Shown here: positions 38,901 through 46,464 of the stretch, piece after piece | Layout: each line of letters opens with the position of its first letter | How positions within the stretch are numbered: position 1 is the stretch's first letter | Program-made: the position numbers and the translations under genes | DNA from: Wenyingzhuangia aestuarii | GTDB lineage: Bacteria > Bacteroidota > Bacteroidia > Flavobacteriales > Flavobacteriaceae | Length of the DNA: 64,000 nt | Direction of reading: 5' to 3' | Assembly: GCF_011927765.1 (NCBI RefSeq) | Contig: NZ_JAATJG010000005.1 | Location: forward strand, 62,001 to 126,000 | The notes under the pieces: model-generated | What the model saw: the letters and a program-made list of their open reading frames with translations, nothing else | What the model was told of the DNA's origin: nothing | Database searches by the model: none

Positions 38901-39744
38901 CAATGTGTTCTTTATCTAAAACAGTATCACGATCAAATACAATCTCGTTACGTTCTATAGAAACAACTTCTCCTGTATCTTCATCTACAAAGTCTTCAAA
39001 CCATGTTCTTAATACACGAGCAGCTAATTTTCTTCCTAATACTTTCTTTAATCCAGACTTAGAAACTTTAACTTCTTCTGCAAGGTCAAAAATCTCTAAA
39101 ATGTCCTTATCTCTCTCAAATCCAATTGCACGGAATAAAGTAGTAACAGGTAATTTTTTCTTTCTATCAATATAAGCATACATTACTTGATTGATATCGG
39201 TAGCAAATTCAATCCAAGATCCTTTAAAAGGAATTACTCTTGCTGAATATAATTTTGTACCGTTTGCATGGAAAGATTGTCCAAAGAATACCCCTGGAGA
39301 ACGGTGTAATTGAGAAACGATAACACGCTCTGCACCGTTAATAATGAATGTACCTGAGTTGGTCATGTAAGGAACAGTACCTAAGTACACATCTTGCACA
39401 ATTGTCTCAAAATCCTCATGTTCAGGATCTGTACAATACAATTTCAATCTAGCTTTTAATGGTAAACTATAAGTTAATCCACGTTCTATACACTCTTCTA
39501 AAGAGTATCTAGGCGGATCTACAAAATAGTCTAAAAATTCTAACACAAAGTTGTTTCTTGTGTCAGTAATTGGAAAATTGTCCATAAAGGTTTTGTACAA
39601 ACCTTCATCGCTTCTTTCGTCAGCCTTAGTTTTCAACTGGAAAAAGTCTTGGAAAGACTTAATCTGAATATCTAAAAAGTCCGGATATTCTGTACTTAGT
39701 TTGGCTGAAGCAAAGTTAACTCTTGTATTATTTTTCGTTGCCAA
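35932..39744 (-). CDS. rpoB: DNA-directed RNA polymerase subunit beta
   Basis: The 1,270-residue product covers the whole beta subunit: N-terminal lobes, the rifampicin pocket ([29 protein letters not shown] region, seen as [16 protein letters not shown] and [12 protein letters not shown]), the GHKG-like flap and the C-terminal '[24 protein letters not shown]' segment that contacts beta'. Length and sequence are normal for Flavobacteriaceae. It is preceded by two consecutive hairpins after rplL. Confidence 0.98.
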   Translation of the reverse strand: MATKNNTRVNFASAKLSTEYPDFLDIQIKSFQDFFQLKTKADERSDEGLYKTFMDNFPITDTRNNFVLEFLDYFVDPPRYSLEECIERGLTYSLPLKARLKLYCTDPEHEDFETIVQDVYLGTVPYMTNSGTFIINGAERVIVSQLHRSPGVFFGQSFHANGTKLYSARVIPFKGSWIEFATDINQVMYAYIDRKKKLPVTTLFRAIGFERDKDILEIFDLAEEVKVSKSGLKKVLGRKLAARVLRTWFEDFVDEDTGEVVSIERNEIVFDRDTVLDKEHIDEIVDTGVKTILLHREDNGNGDYAIIHNTLQKDPTNSEKEAVEHIYRQLRNAEPPDEETARGIIEKLFFSEQRYNLGEVGRFRMNKKLGLNESLDAKVLTKNDIITIIKNLIELVNSKAEIDDIDHLSNRRVRTVGEQLAAQFGVGLSRMARTIRERMNVRDNEVFTPIDLINAKTLSSVINSFFGTNQLSQFMDQTNPLAEITHKRRLSALGPGGLSRERAGFEVRDVHYTHYGRLCPIETPEGPNIGLISSLAVYAKVNNLGFIETAYHKVTEGKVNTVDAPIYLSAEEEEGMKFAQSNIAIADDGQIQLEKVIAREEADYPVVTPQDIDYMDVSPNQIASISASLIPFLEHDDANRALMGSNMMRQAVPLLRPEAPIVGTGLERRVAKDSRILINAQGTGEVIYVDANKITIRYERTEEEASVSFDSSEITYNLIKFRKTNQGTSINLKPIVKVGDVVEEGQVLCEGYATQKGELALGRNMKVAFMPWQGYNFEDAIVISEKVVREDIFTSIHIDEYSLDVRDTKLGAEELTNDIPNVSEEATKDLDENGMIRIGAEVKPGDILIGKITPKGESDPTPEEKLLRAIFGDKAGDVKDASLKASPSLRGVVIGKKLFKKAVKDKSKRVRDKEQIETLEAQYTHDFESLKDTLIDKLFTLISGKTSQGVQNDLGEEVFPKGKKYTLKMLNSVTDFTHLTKGAWTTDDNLNNLVAELIHNYKIKVSDLQGALRRKKFSITIGDELPAGVLKLAKIYIAKKRKLKVGDKMAGRHGNKGIVARIVRQEEMPFLEDGTPVDIVLNPLGVPSRMNIGQIYETVLGWAGQKLDQTYATPIFDGAKLDQINALTDEAGIPRFGHTYLYDGGTGERFDQPATVGVIYMIKLGHMIDDKMHARSIGPYSLITQQPLGGKAQFGGQRFGEMEVWALEAYGASNILREILTVKSDDVIGRAKTYEAIVKGEPMPEPGLPESFNVLMHELKGLGLDVRLEE

Positions 39745-39806
39745 AGGTGAAAAAATTTAAATGAATTAATAATTCGTTTTTCTTTTTGTAAGCTCATTTT
39801 TGGTCT

Positions 39807-39833
39807 GCGTTAAATAAGGAACTATTTAAACGC
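39807..39833 (-). promoter_or_regulatory. Second hairpin in the rplL-rpoB spacer
   Basis: On the minus strand GCGTT and AAATA pair with TATTT and AACGC across a six-base loop, leaving one bulged T. It comes directly after the T-run of the first hairpin at 39841-39876 and lies about 60 bp before rpoB. It may be a processing site. Confidence 0.5.
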
Positions 39834-39840
39834 AAAAAAT

Positions 39841-39876
39841 GGTTTAGGTCTATCCCCTAAGGGAAAGACCTAAACC
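39841..39876 (-). terminator. Attenuator-like hairpin between rplL and rpoB
   Basis: Eleven paired bases (ggtttaggtct with its complement), one mismatch and four more pairs around a small loop are followed on the minus strand by ATTTTTTG. It begins 23 bp after the rplL stop. In E. coli a partial terminator at the same place lowers rpoBC relative to ribosomal proteins; the same role is inferred. Confidence 0.75.
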
Positions 39877-39899
39877 TATAAGGTTTTGTATCGTAAAGA

Positions 39900-40268
39900 T
39901 TACTTTAACTCTACACTAGCACCAACTTCTTCTAATGAAGTTTTGATTCCTTCTGCTTCTTCTTTAGAAACACCTTCTTTAATTGCAGATGGAGTTCCAT
40001 CAACTAAAGCTTTAGCTTCTTTTAATCCTAATCCAGTTAATTCTTTAACAGCTTTAACTACTTTTAACTTAGAAGCTCCTGCTTCAGTTAAAATAACGTC
40101 AAATTCACTCTTCTCTTCAGCAGCTTCACCACCTCCAGCAGCACCACCTACAACTACAGCAGCAGCTGGTTCGATACCGTACTCATCTTTTAAGATAGTA
40201 GCTAATTCATTTACTTCTTTAACTGTTAAGTTAACTAATTGTTCTGCGAAATCTTTTAATTCTGCCAT
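39900..40268 (-). CDS. rplL: Ribosomal protein bL12 (L7/L12)
   Basis: The 122-residue protein has the N-terminal dimerisation part ([18 protein letters not shown]), an Ala/Gly-rich hinge (about 35-52) and the conserved C-terminal factor-binding domain ([33 protein letters not shown]). It forms the ribosomal stalk with uL10, encoded just upstream, and recruits translation GTPases. Confidence 0.98.
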   Translation of the reverse strand: MAELKDFAEQLVNLTVKEVNELATILKDEYGIEPAAAVVVGGAAGGGEAAEEKSEFDVILTEAGASKLKVVKAVKELTGLGLKEAKALVDGTPSAIKEGVSKEEAEGIKTSLEEVGASVELK

Positions 40269-40329
40269 TTTGATTCTTTTTTTCGTTTATTTAAAAACGT
40301 GTTGTATTATAATTTATTTGTGCGCGTAA

Positions 40330-40866
40330 TTATTCTGCTGCTTCTTCTGTAGATGCTTCTACAGCTTCACCAGCTCTATCTGTACGTTCTTCATTAGTTA
40401 ACGCTGAAACAACGTTTTTAATAGGAGACTGTAAGATAGTGATGATATCACCAATTAACTCTTCTTTAGATTTAATTGCAACTAATGCAGGTAATTGATC
40501 AGCTCCAACATAAACTTCATCAGCTATGTAAGCACCTTTCAATAAAGGTCTCTCTGCTTTAGATTTCTTAAAGAAATCTTGAATTACTTTCGCAGGAGCG
40601 TTAGCTACTGTTGCGTAAAACACAGATGTATTTCCTTTTAAAGTTGATGGTAAATCACCAAAGTCTTTATCAGACTTTTCCATTGCTTTTTCTAGCAATG
40701 TATTTTTCACTACAGATAATTTAATATCTGCCTTAAAACAAGCTCTTCTTAAGTTAGAAGTAGTTGCAGCATCTAATCCTGAAATATCAGCTAAATAGAT
40801 TACTGAATTCTCCGCTAATTGGCTTGTTAAATCTTCAATTACTTGAAATTTTTCTTCTCTTGTCAT
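40330..40866 (-). CDS. rplJ: Ribosomal protein uL10
   Basis: This is the stalk base protein that anchors bL12 dimers on the large subunit. The 178 residues show the family blocks 'SVIYLADISGLDAATTSNLR', 'DIKLSVVKNTLLEKAM' and an acidic, Ala/Glu-rich C-terminus. It lies between rplA and rplL in the standard order. Confidence 0.97.
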   Translation of the reverse strand: MTREEKFQVIEDLTSQLAENSVIYLADISGLDAATTSNLRRACFKADIKLSVVKNTLLEKAMEKSDKDFGDLPSTLKGNTSVFYATVANAPAKVIQDFFKKSKAERPLLKGAYIADEVYVGADQLPALVAIKSKEELIGDIITILQSPIKNVVSALTNEERTDRAGEAVEASTEEAAE

Positions 40867-40889
40867 TGTCTATGAGTTTTAACAGCTAA

Positions 40890-41579
40890 TTAAAGCGATT
40901 TAAGGTCTAATTGTACTGAAGGAGACTGTGTAGAAGAGATAAATGCACTCTTAATGTAAGTTCCTTTAGCAGCAGTAGGCTTTAACTTAATAATAGTTTG
41001 AATTAATTCGTTAGCGTTTTCAGAAATTTTAGCAGCATCAAAAGAAACTTTTCCAATTGCAGCGTGTACAATTCCAGTCTTATCTACTTTAAAATCAATC
41101 TTACCAGCTTTTACTTCTTTTACTGCCTTAGCAATATCCATAGTAACTGTACCTGTCTTAGGGTTAGGCATTAATCCTCTTGGTCCTAAAACACGTCCTA
41201 ACGGTCCTAATTTACCCATACAAGATGGCATCGTGATGATCACATCAACATCTGTCCAACCTGCTTTAATTTTTGCTAAGTACTCGTCTAATCCAACGTA
41301 GTCTGCACCAGCTTCTTTAGCTTCTGCTTCTTTGTCTGGAGTAACTAATGCTAGTACTTTAACGTCTTTTCCTGTTCCGTGTGGTAATGTTACAACTCCA
41401 CGAACCATTTGATTTGCTTTTCTAGGATCTACTCCTAAACGGATAGCAAGATCTACAGATGCATCAAAATTTGCAGATGTAATATCTTTCACTAATGTTG
41501 ATGCCTCATTCAAAGAATAAACTTTTGAACTGTCAATCTTAGCTTTAGCTTCCTTTTGCTTTTTTGTTAATTTTGCCAT
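40890..41579 (-). CDS. rplA: Ribosomal protein uL1
   Basis: The 229-residue protein carries the uL1 signature in the '[20 protein letters not shown]' block and the C-terminal '[20 protein letters not shown]'. It binds 23S rRNA at the L1 stalk and in many bacteria also represses its own mRNA. It starts 18 bp after rplK and belongs to the same operon. Confidence 0.98.
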   Translation of the reverse strand: MAKLTKKQKEAKAKIDSSKVYSLNEASTLVKDITSANFDASVDLAIRLGVDPRKANQMVRGVVTLPHGTGKDVKVLALVTPDKEAEAKEAGADYVGLDEYLAKIKAGWTDVDVIITMPSCMGKLGPLGRVLGPRGLMPNPKTGTVTMDIAKAVKEVKAGKIDFKVDKTGIVHAAIGKVSFDAAKISENANELIQTIIKLKPTAAKGTYIKSAFISSTQSPSVQLDLKSL

Positions 41580-41597
41580 GTTTACTTCGTTTATTGA

Positions 41598-42035
41598 TTA
41601 AAATGGAGCATCTCCGCTTATAGTTATACCCATTGATCTTGCAGTACCTGCGATCATTTTCATTCCTGACTCTACAGTAAATGCATTTAAGTCAGGCATC
41701 TTGTCTTCTGCGATAGTCTTAACCTGATCCCAAGATATACTTGCAACCTTTTTACGGTTAGGTTCTCCAGATCCGCTCTTTAATTTAGCAGCTTCTAAAA
41801 TTTGAACTGCAGCTGGAGGAGTTTTAACAACAAACTCAAAAGATTTATCAGAATACACAGTAATTGCTACTGGTAATACTTTCCCTTGTTTGTCTTGAGT
41901 TCTAGCATTAAATTGCTTACAGAACTCCATAATGTTAACTCCGGCAGCACCTAAAGCAGGACCTACTGGTGGTGAAGGATTTGCTTGCCCTCCCTTTACC
42001 TGTAATTTTACAATCTTACTTACTTCTTTTGCCAT
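41598..42035 (-). CDS. rplK: Ribosomal protein uL11
   Basis: The 145-residue protein shows the N-terminal '[19 protein letters not shown]' loop, where thiostrepton-type antibiotics and release factors act, and the C-terminal RNA-binding part ending in '[13 protein letters not shown]'. It follows nusG after 81 bp. Confidence 0.98.
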   Translation of the reverse strand: MAKEVSKIVKLQVKGGQANPSPPVGPALGAAGVNIMEFCKQFNARTQDKQGKVLPVAITVYSDKSFEFVVKTPPAAVQILEAAKLKSGSGEPNRKKVASISWDQVKTIAEDKMPDLNAFTVESGMKMIAGTARSMGITISGDAPF

Positions 42036-42116
42036 TTTTAATATAAAATTAAATTAAACCTTGTGTTATCGTTTGGAAGCAAAACACAAAATTAACTTGT
42101 AACACTCTTTTGTTTC

Positions 42117-42671
42117 TTATGATATTTTATCTACTTGCATATAGCTTAATTCCAATGGTGTTTTTCTACCAAAGATTTTAACCATAACTTCAAGTTTTCT
42201 CTTCTCTTCGTGAATAACCTCAATAGTACCATCAAAACCATTAAAGGGTCCGTCAATTACTTTTACAGTCTCTCCTAATACGTAAGGAATCGCAATATTA
42301 TGATCTGGTTGAACTGTTAATTCATCAACCTTACCTAACATTCTATTAATCTCACTTTGTCTCATAGGAACAGGCTCTCCTCCTTTTGTCTCACCTAAAA
42401 AACCAATAACTCCTGTTACGGCTTTAATTACGTGAGGAACTTCTCCTGCTAAATTTGCTTCTACCATTACATAACCTGGAAAATAAACACGTTCACGTGT
42501 AGATTTCTTTCCGTTACGAACTTGAACAACTTTTTCTGTTGGCACTAATACTTGATCTACATAATCAGATAATCCAAGACGTGAAATTTCATTTTCAATA
42601 TAGGTTTTCACCTTATTTTCTTGACCACCAATAGCCCTTACTACATACCACTTCTTTACAGAATCAGCCAT
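42117..42671 (-). CDS. nusG: Transcription elongation factor NusG
   Basis: The 184-residue protein has the NGN domain (KKWYVVRAIGGQENKVKTYI, YFPGYVMVEA) and a C-terminal KOW domain (GETVKVIDGPFNGFDGTI). It binds RNA polymerase and couples it to Rho or ribosomes. It starts nine bases after secE. Confidence 0.97.
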   Translation of the reverse strand: MADSVKKWYVVRAIGGQENKVKTYIENEISRLGLSDYVDQVLVPTEKVVQVRNGKKSTRERVYFPGYVMVEANLAGEVPHVIKAVTGVIGFLGETKGGEPVPMRQSEINRMLGKVDELTVQPDHNIAIPYVLGETVKVIDGPFNGFDGTIEVIHEEKRKLEVMVKIFGRKTPLELSYMQVDKIS

Positions 42672-42680
42672 AATTTACTT

Positions 42681-42872
42681 TTACTTTAAAATATTAAAAA
42701 ACCACTCTAGGCCTGTTTGAAAAAATTGATCCACTACAAACACTGTTAATGCGAAAATAATCGTAAAAATAGCAACTACTACAGTAGATTTTTGAGCTTC
42801 TTCTTTAGATACCCATGTCATTTCATCCTTTAACTCAATAAACGATGACTTTATGTAATTAATAATATTCAT
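42681..42872 (-). CDS. secE: Preprotein translocase subunit SecE
   Basis: A single-helix SecE of 63 residues: an amphipathic N-terminal part (IKSSFIELKDEMTWVSKEEA) followed by one membrane segment (about 29-50). It stabilises SecY. It is the first gene of the secE-nusG-rplKAJL-rpoBC block, with a promoter just upstream. Confidence 0.95.
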   Translation of the reverse strand: MNIINYIKSSFIELKDEMTWVSKEEAQKSTVVVAIFTIIFALTVFVVDQFFQTGLEWFFNILK

Positions 42873-42894
42873 TTTCTTCTCTTAAAAAGTCGTG

Positions 42895-42936
42895 CAAAGA
42901 TATAAAATTATTCAACATGCGAATAATTTTATATCT
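42895..42936 (-). promoter_or_regulatory. secE promoter -7 box inside a large AT-rich inverted repeat
   Basis: On the minus strand an exact TATCTTTG box (plus 42895-42902) lies 22 bp before secE. It overlaps one end of a perfect 16-base inverted repeat (42898-42913 and 42921-42936, loop of seven). No clean TTTG stands 19 bases upstream. The repeat could be an operator or affect promoter melting. Confidence 0.5.
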
Positions 42937-42954
42937 TTTTTTAACTTGATTGGT

Positions 42955-42984
42955 AAAAAAAGGAATTATATAAAATATAATTCC
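42955..42984 (-). terminator. Terminator of the tuf-tRNA(Trp) transcript
   Basis: Ten-base AT-rich arms (42962-42971 and 42975-42984) with a three-base loop are followed on the minus strand by seven T. It lies 15 bp after the tRNA-Trp 3' end. Confidence 0.75.
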
Positions 42985-42999
42985 TTCGTTCCTTATTAG

Positions 43000-43072
43000 C
43001 ACGGGCGGAGAGACTCGAACTCCCGACACCTGGTTTTGGAGACCAGTGCTCTACCAACTGAGCTACGCCCGT
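43000..43072 (-). tRNA. tRNA-Trp (anticodon CCA)
   Basis: A 73-base cloverleaf: seven-base acceptor stem ACGGGCG/CGCCCGT, anticodon stem CTGGT/ACCAG with loop CTCCAAA, and a normal T loop (GTTCGAGTC). The CCA tail is not encoded. It sits between tuf and secE, as usual in Bacteroidota. Confidence 0.96.
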
Positions 43073-43078
43073 AAAATT

Positions 43079-43102
43079 GGAGCTTGCTTTAAAACAAGCT
43101 CC
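43079..43102 (-). promoter_or_regulatory. Hairpin between tuf and tRNA-Trp
   Basis: Eight-base arms (ggagcttg at 43079-43086 and its complement at 43095-43102) with a loop of eight. The following T-run on the minus strand is only four long, so it may be a leaky terminator or a processing site between tuf mRNA and the tRNA. Confidence 0.5.
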
Positions 43103-43123
43103 TTATTTTTATATGTCTTACGA

Positions 43124-44308
43124 CTATAAGATTTCAGTTACCTGACCAGCACCTACTGTTCTACCTCCTTCACGGATAGCAAAACGTAAACCAATGTTCA
43201 TTGCAATTGGAGAGTGTAAATCAACTGTAATAGTTAAGTTATCTCCTGGCATTACCATTTCAACTCCATCAGGTAAGTTAATAGTACCTGTTACGTCAGT
43301 TGTACGTACGTAAAACTGTGGACGGTAGTTGTTGTGGAATGGAGTGTGACGTCCACCTTCTTCTTTCTTTAAGATATAAACCTCAGCTTTGAATTTATCG
43401 TGTGGAGTTACAGAACCTGGCTTACAGATTACCATTCCTCTTTTGATATCTTCTTTTGCAATACCTCTTAATAAGATACCTACGTTATCTCCAGCTTCAC
43501 CTCTATCTAATATCTTACGGAACATTTCAACTCCTGTAATAGTAGAAACTAATTTCTCAGCTCCCATACCAATAATATCAACAGAATCTCCAGTGTTAGC
43601 TACTCCAGTTTCGATACGTCCTGTAGCAACAGTACCACGACCAGTAATAGAGAATACATCTTCGATAGGCATTAAGAAATCTTTCTCAACCTCACGAACT
43701 GGCTCTTCAATCCACTCATCAACAGCAGCCATTAATTCCATAATAGAATCAACCCACTTAGGCTCATTGTTTAACCCTCCTAAAGCAGATCCTTGGATTA
43801 CTGGAGTGTTATCACCATCATAGTCGTAGAAAGATAACAATTCACGAACTTCCATGTCAACTAACTCTAATAACTCCTCATCATCAACCATATCAACTTT
43901 GTTCAAGAAAACAACGATACGAGGAATACCAACCTGACGTCCTAATAAGATGTGTTCACGAGTCTGTGGCATTGGTCCATCAGTAGCAGCAACTACTAAA
44001 ATAGCACCATCCATTTGAGCAGCTCCAGTTACCATGTTCTTTACGTAATCCGCGTGACCAGGACAGTCAACGTGAGCGTAGTGACGGTTAGCTGTAGAAT
44101 ACTCTACGTGAGAAGTGTTAATAGTAATACCTCTTTCTTTTTCTTCTGGTGCGTTATCGATAGAGTCGAAAGATCTCAATTCTGATAAACCAGCGTTAGC
44201 TAATACTGTAGTAATAGCAGCAGTTAAAGTAGTTTTACCGTGGTCAACGTGTCCGATTGTACCGATGTTTAAGTGCGGTTTCGAACGGTCAAATGTTTCC
44301 TTTGCCAT
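43124..44308 (-). CDS. tuf: Elongation factor Tu
   Basis: The 394-residue protein has all G motifs: G1 [10 protein letters not shown], the switch region [13 protein letters not shown]3 DCPGHADY, G4 NKVD, G5 SAL. It delivers aminoacyl-tRNA to the ribosome. It is flanked by four tRNA genes upstream and tRNA-Trp downstream on the same strand and is probably co-transcribed with them. Confidence 0.98.
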   Translation of the reverse strand: MAKETFDRSKPHLNIGTIGHVDHGKTTLTAAITTVLANAGLSELRSFDSIDNAPEEKERGITINTSHVEYSTANRHYAHVDCPGHADYVKNMVTGAAQMDGAILVVAATDGPMPQTREHILLGRQVGIPRIVVFLNKVDMVDDEELLELVDMEVRELLSFYDYDGDNTPVIQGSALGGLNNEPKWVDSIMELMAAVDEWIEEPVREVEKDFLMPIEDVFSITGRGTVATGRIETGVANTGDSVDIIGMGAEKLVSTITGVEMFRKILDRGEAGDNVGILLRGIAKEDIKRGMVICKPGSVTPHDKFKAEVYILKKEEGGRHTPFHNNYRPQFYVRTTDVTGTINLPDGVEMVMPGDNLTITVDLHSPIAMNIGLRFAIREGGRTVGAGQVTEIL

Positions 44309-44374
44309 GATTATTAATTTTAATTCTTAGTTATATAAATTAGTGTTTATTTTAAACCTTTTTAATCCTTATTG

Positions 44375-44447
44375 AGCCAATGACCGGATTTGAACCGGTG
44401 ACCTCATCCCTACCAAGGATGCGCTCTACCAACTGAGCTACACCGGC
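44375..44447 (-). tRNA. tRNA-Thr (anticodon GGT)
   Basis: A 73-base cloverleaf with anticodon stem CATCC/GGATG and loop TTGGTAG. The acceptor stem GCCGGTG pairs with CATTGGC using two G-U pairs. CCA is not encoded. It is the last of four tRNAs before tuf. Confidence 0.95.
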
Positions 44448-44462
44448 TTGGGTTTTAAATTG

Positions 44463-44535
44463 AGCGAAAGACCGGGTTCGAACCGGCGACATTCAGCTTG
44501 GAAGGCTGACGCTCTACCAACTGAGCTACTTTCGC
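44463..44535 (-). tRNA. tRNA-Gly (anticodon TCC)
   Basis: A 73-base cloverleaf with acceptor stem GCGAAAG/CTTTCGC, anticodon stem TCAGC/GCTGA and loop CTTCCAA. CCA is not encoded. It lies 15 bp upstream of tRNA-Thr(GGT). Confidence 0.95.
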
Positions 44536-44586
44536 GATTTACTGATTTTCATCAGAAAGAACTTAATATTACTTAAGCCTTAATTG

Positions 44587-44668
<82 letters not shown>

Positions 44669-44706
44669 TTACCTTAAAATGTAAAAGAACGACTTTCTTT
44701 TTTTTG

Positions 44707-44780
44707 AGCCGATAATAGGACTCGAACCTACGACCTGCTGATTACAAATCAGCTGCTCTAGCCAGCTGAGCTATATCGGC
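44707..44780 (-). tRNA. tRNA-Thr (anticodon TGT)
   Basis: A 74-base cloverleaf with acceptor stem GCCGATA/TATCGGC, anticodon stem CTGAT/ATCAG and loop TTTGTAA. It is the first gene of the tRNA-tuf block and follows the promoter at 44831-44861 by about 50 bp. Confidence 0.95.
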
Positions 44781-44798
44781 TTTTAAATAGTCGCTGCA

Positions 44799-44831
44799 AA
44801 TAAAAAGCAGCCCGCTATCTTAACGGACTGC
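44799..44831 (-). terminator. Terminator of the xerC-hpf transcript
   Basis: On the minus strand GCAGTCCGT pairs with GCGGGCTGC (nine pairs, two of them G-U) and is followed by TTTTTATTT. Its 5' arm begins at the last base of the tRNA-operon -7 box, so the tRNA promoter fires from inside it. Confidence 0.7.
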
Positions 44832-44861
44832 AAATTTATAAAGTTTTAGATATCAACCAAA
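44831..44861 (-). promoter_or_regulatory. Consensus Bacteroidota promoter of the tRNA-tuf operon
   Basis: Read on the minus strand: TTTG (44861-44858), 19 bases, then TAAATTTG (44838-44831). Both boxes and the 19-base spacing match the housekeeping consensus TTTG-N19-TAnnTTTG exactly. It is the best promoter I found in the window and drives tRNA genes and tuf. Confidence 0.85.
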
Positions 44862-44887
44862 AAAAAAACGAAATATTTTTATTTTTT

Positions 44888-45193
44888 TTAATGTTGAAGT
44901 TCTCTTTCCTTTTCTTTGATCTTCATTAACTGTCTTTTCATGGAATCCGCACACAAATTTATCCCTTCTTCAAAAGTCTTCGCTTCTTTTTTCACCATTA
45001 AGTCATGACCCGGAATATTTAACTTCAATTCAGTTACTTTATTCTCTTTCTCACTGGTTTGTTGCACTTTTAAAAACACATCTCCATCAACTATTTTGTC
45101 ATGATATTTCTCTAAGCTTTCTACCTTTTTGTTTACAAATACAACCAAATCTTTGTCTGCTGTAAAATTTACTGACTGAACATTTATTTTCAT
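44888..45193 (-). CDS. hpf: Ribosome hibernation-promoting factor (short HPF/RaiA type)
   Basis: The 101-residue protein matches the HPF/sigma-54 modulation family: 'MKINVQSVNFTADKDLVVFV', 'KVESLEKYHD' and 'HDLMVKKEAKTFEEGINLCAD'. It lacks the C-terminal dimerisation domain of long HPF. It binds the 30S decoding site in resting cells. It starts five bases after xerC and shares its transcript. Confidence 0.92.
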   Translation of the reverse strand: MKINVQSVNFTADKDLVVFVNKKVESLEKYHDKIVDGDVFLKVQQTSEKENKVTELKLNIPGHDLMVKKEAKTFEEGINLCADSMKRQLMKIKEKERELQH

Positions 45194-45198
45194 ACGAA

Positions 45199-46104
45199 TT
45201 ACTTTTTTTTAGCACTTCTAGGGTGTGCTTGATTATACACTTGCTTCAATTTGTCTAGACTATTATGGGTGTAAACTTGTGTAGCCGCTAAACTTGAGTG
45301 CCCTAACAACTCTTTTACCGAATTCAAATCTGCCCCATTGTTAACCAAATCCGTTGCGTAAGAATGTCTTAATACGTGTGGACTTTTCTTTTGCTTCGTC
45401 GTGACCTTACTAAAGTAGGAATTTATAATTCGATACACAAGAGCATTGTACATTTTAACTCCTTTTTTCGTCACAAAAAAAGAGTCACTATCGCCAATAA
45501 TCTGCGCTCTTTCTTTTAAATATTCTTCTATTTCATTAACAACTTCCTTGTACACAGGTAGAATACGCTCTTTATTTCTTTTCCCTAAAACCTTTATGGT
45601 TTTTTCTTTAAGATCTACATCTTTATACCTTAAACCGATGATTTCAGCCTGTCTTATGCCTGTTGCATAGAGCAAATGAATAATTAACTTGTTTCTTTTC
45701 TGCTCAAAAACGCTAAAAGTGTCATCTGTAATCAACATGGCTTCTTCAATCTCTCGTTCGTTAAAAGGGATCATTATTTTCTTAGCCGTTTTTAAACTTT
45801 TTTGATTTGACAAAGGATTTTTATCAACCTCTCCTACTTTTAACAGAAAGGAATAAAATGATTTTAAAGAGGTAATTTTTCTATTCACAGAACGATTGCC
45901 AATGTTTTTATGATTTAAAAACACAATCCAAGATCTTATATAAACATGCTCAACCTCCTTAACATCAACTACTTGAAAATCTGACTCCAGAAATTCAAAA
46001 AAATCAAGAATGTCTTTTTGGTAAGCAGTAGTTGTATGTTTTGAATAGTTTTTTTCTAAAGACAAGTAGTCTATAAACTTCGTAAGCAACTCCATCAGCA
46101 TCAA
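45199..46104 (-). CDS. xerC: Tyrosine recombinase XerC/XerD type
   Basis: The 301-residue enzyme has the N-terminal SAM-like core-binding domain (about 5-90) and the catalytic domain with the Arg in TGIRQAEI, HVLRHSYATDL (His-x-x-Arg), LLGHSSLAATQVYTH (His and nucleophilic Tyr). With its partner it resolves chromosome dimers at dif. ATG 46095 is an equally good start. The neighbourhood (rpsU, hpf, tRNAs) is the usual chromosomal one in Flavobacteriaceae, so this is the housekeeping recombinase and not part of a mobile element. Confidence 0.9.
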   Translation of the reverse strand: MMLMELLTKFIDYLSLEKNYSKHTTTAYQKDILDFFEFLESDFQVVDVKEVEHVYIRSWIVFLNHKNIGNRSVNRKITSLKSFYSFLLKVGEVDKNPLSNQKSLKTAKKIMIPFNEREIEEAMLITDDTFSVFEQKRNKLIIHLLYATGIRQAEIIGLRYKDVDLKEKTIKVLGKRNKERILPVYKEVVNEIEEYLKERAQIIGDSDSFFVTKKGVKMYNALVYRIINSYFSKVTTKQKKSPHVLRHSYATDLVNNGADLNSVKELLGHSSLAATQVYTHNSLDKLKQVYNQAHPRSAKKK

Positions 46105-46125
46105 TTATTTAAATGGAAGGTACAA

Positions 46126-46154
46126 AAAAACCCTGTGAAATTCACAGGGTTTTT
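46126..46154 (-). terminator. Terminator after rpsU
   Basis: Fourteen-base arms (46126-46139 and 46141-46154), GC-rich in the middle (ccctgtga), end in a T-run on the minus strand. It separates rpsU from xerC. Confidence 0.85.
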
Positions 46155-46170
46155 GTTTTGAAAAAGCTAA

Positions 46171-46368
46171 TTATGCTTGTTCTTCGTTTGTTCTTAAACG
46201 CTGAACGTAAGAAGCTTTGATTCTTTGTTTACGATTGACAACAGAAGGTTTATTAAACTGCTGACGTTCACGTAAATTTTTCATCGTTTTTGTACGATCG
46301 AATTTTCTTTTAAAACGTTTTAACGCTCTATCGATATTTTCTCCGTCTTTTATAGGAATGATTAACAT
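46171..46368 (-). CDS. rpsU: Ribosomal protein bS21
   Basis: The 65-residue, Arg/Lys-rich protein starts with LIIPIKDGENIDRALKRFKR, the family signature. In Flavobacterium bS21 takes part in hiding the 3' end of 16S rRNA, which explains why most mRNAs lack Shine-Dalgarno sequences. Its own gene has a full-strength one (46376-46386) and an own promoter and terminator, consistent with autoregulation by bS21 level. Confidence 0.96.
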   Translation of the reverse strand: MLIIPIKDGENIDRALKRFKRKFDRTKTMKNLRERQQFNKPSVVNRKQRIKASYVQRLRTNEEQA

Positions 46369-46375
46369 ACTGAGG

Positions 46376-46386
46376 CACCTCCTTTC
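46376..46386 (-). promoter_or_regulatory. Extended Shine-Dalgarno sequence of rpsU
   Basis: On the minus strand GAAAGGAGGTG is complementary over eleven bases to the usual 3' end of 16S rRNA; nine bases separate the core AGGAGG from the ATG. No other gene start I examined in the window has anything comparable. Confidence 0.9.
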
Positions 46387-46432
46387 ATCGTCGTGATATA
46401 TTTTAAATGTGGTTATTTCTAATTTTGGACTG

Positions 46433-46440
46433 CAAAGATA
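46433..46440 (-). promoter_or_regulatory. -7 box TATCTTTG of rpsU
   Basis: An exact TAnnTTTG box on the minus strand, about 64 bases before the rpsU start codon. No clean TTTG is present 19 bases upstream. Confidence 0.55.
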
Positions 46441-46464
46441 GTTTTAAATAATGATATAAAGTCC

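Noticed and set aside
39886-40329. 147-codon open frame antisense to rplL
   Set aside because: It mirrors the Ala/Glu-rich codons of bL12, has low-complexity composition and no homology to a known protein; similar mirror frames occur opposite tuf and rpoB.
43389-43823. 144-codon open frame antisense to tuf
   Set aside because: It lies inside a highly conserved gene and is a by-product of tuf codon bias.
45199-46104. Tyrosine recombinase next to a tRNA cluster, suggesting an integrated element
   Set aside because: The protein is the housekeeping XerC/XerD type, gene order is the standard one with rpsU, hpf and tuf, and I found no duplicated tRNA 3' end or other att-like direct repeat.
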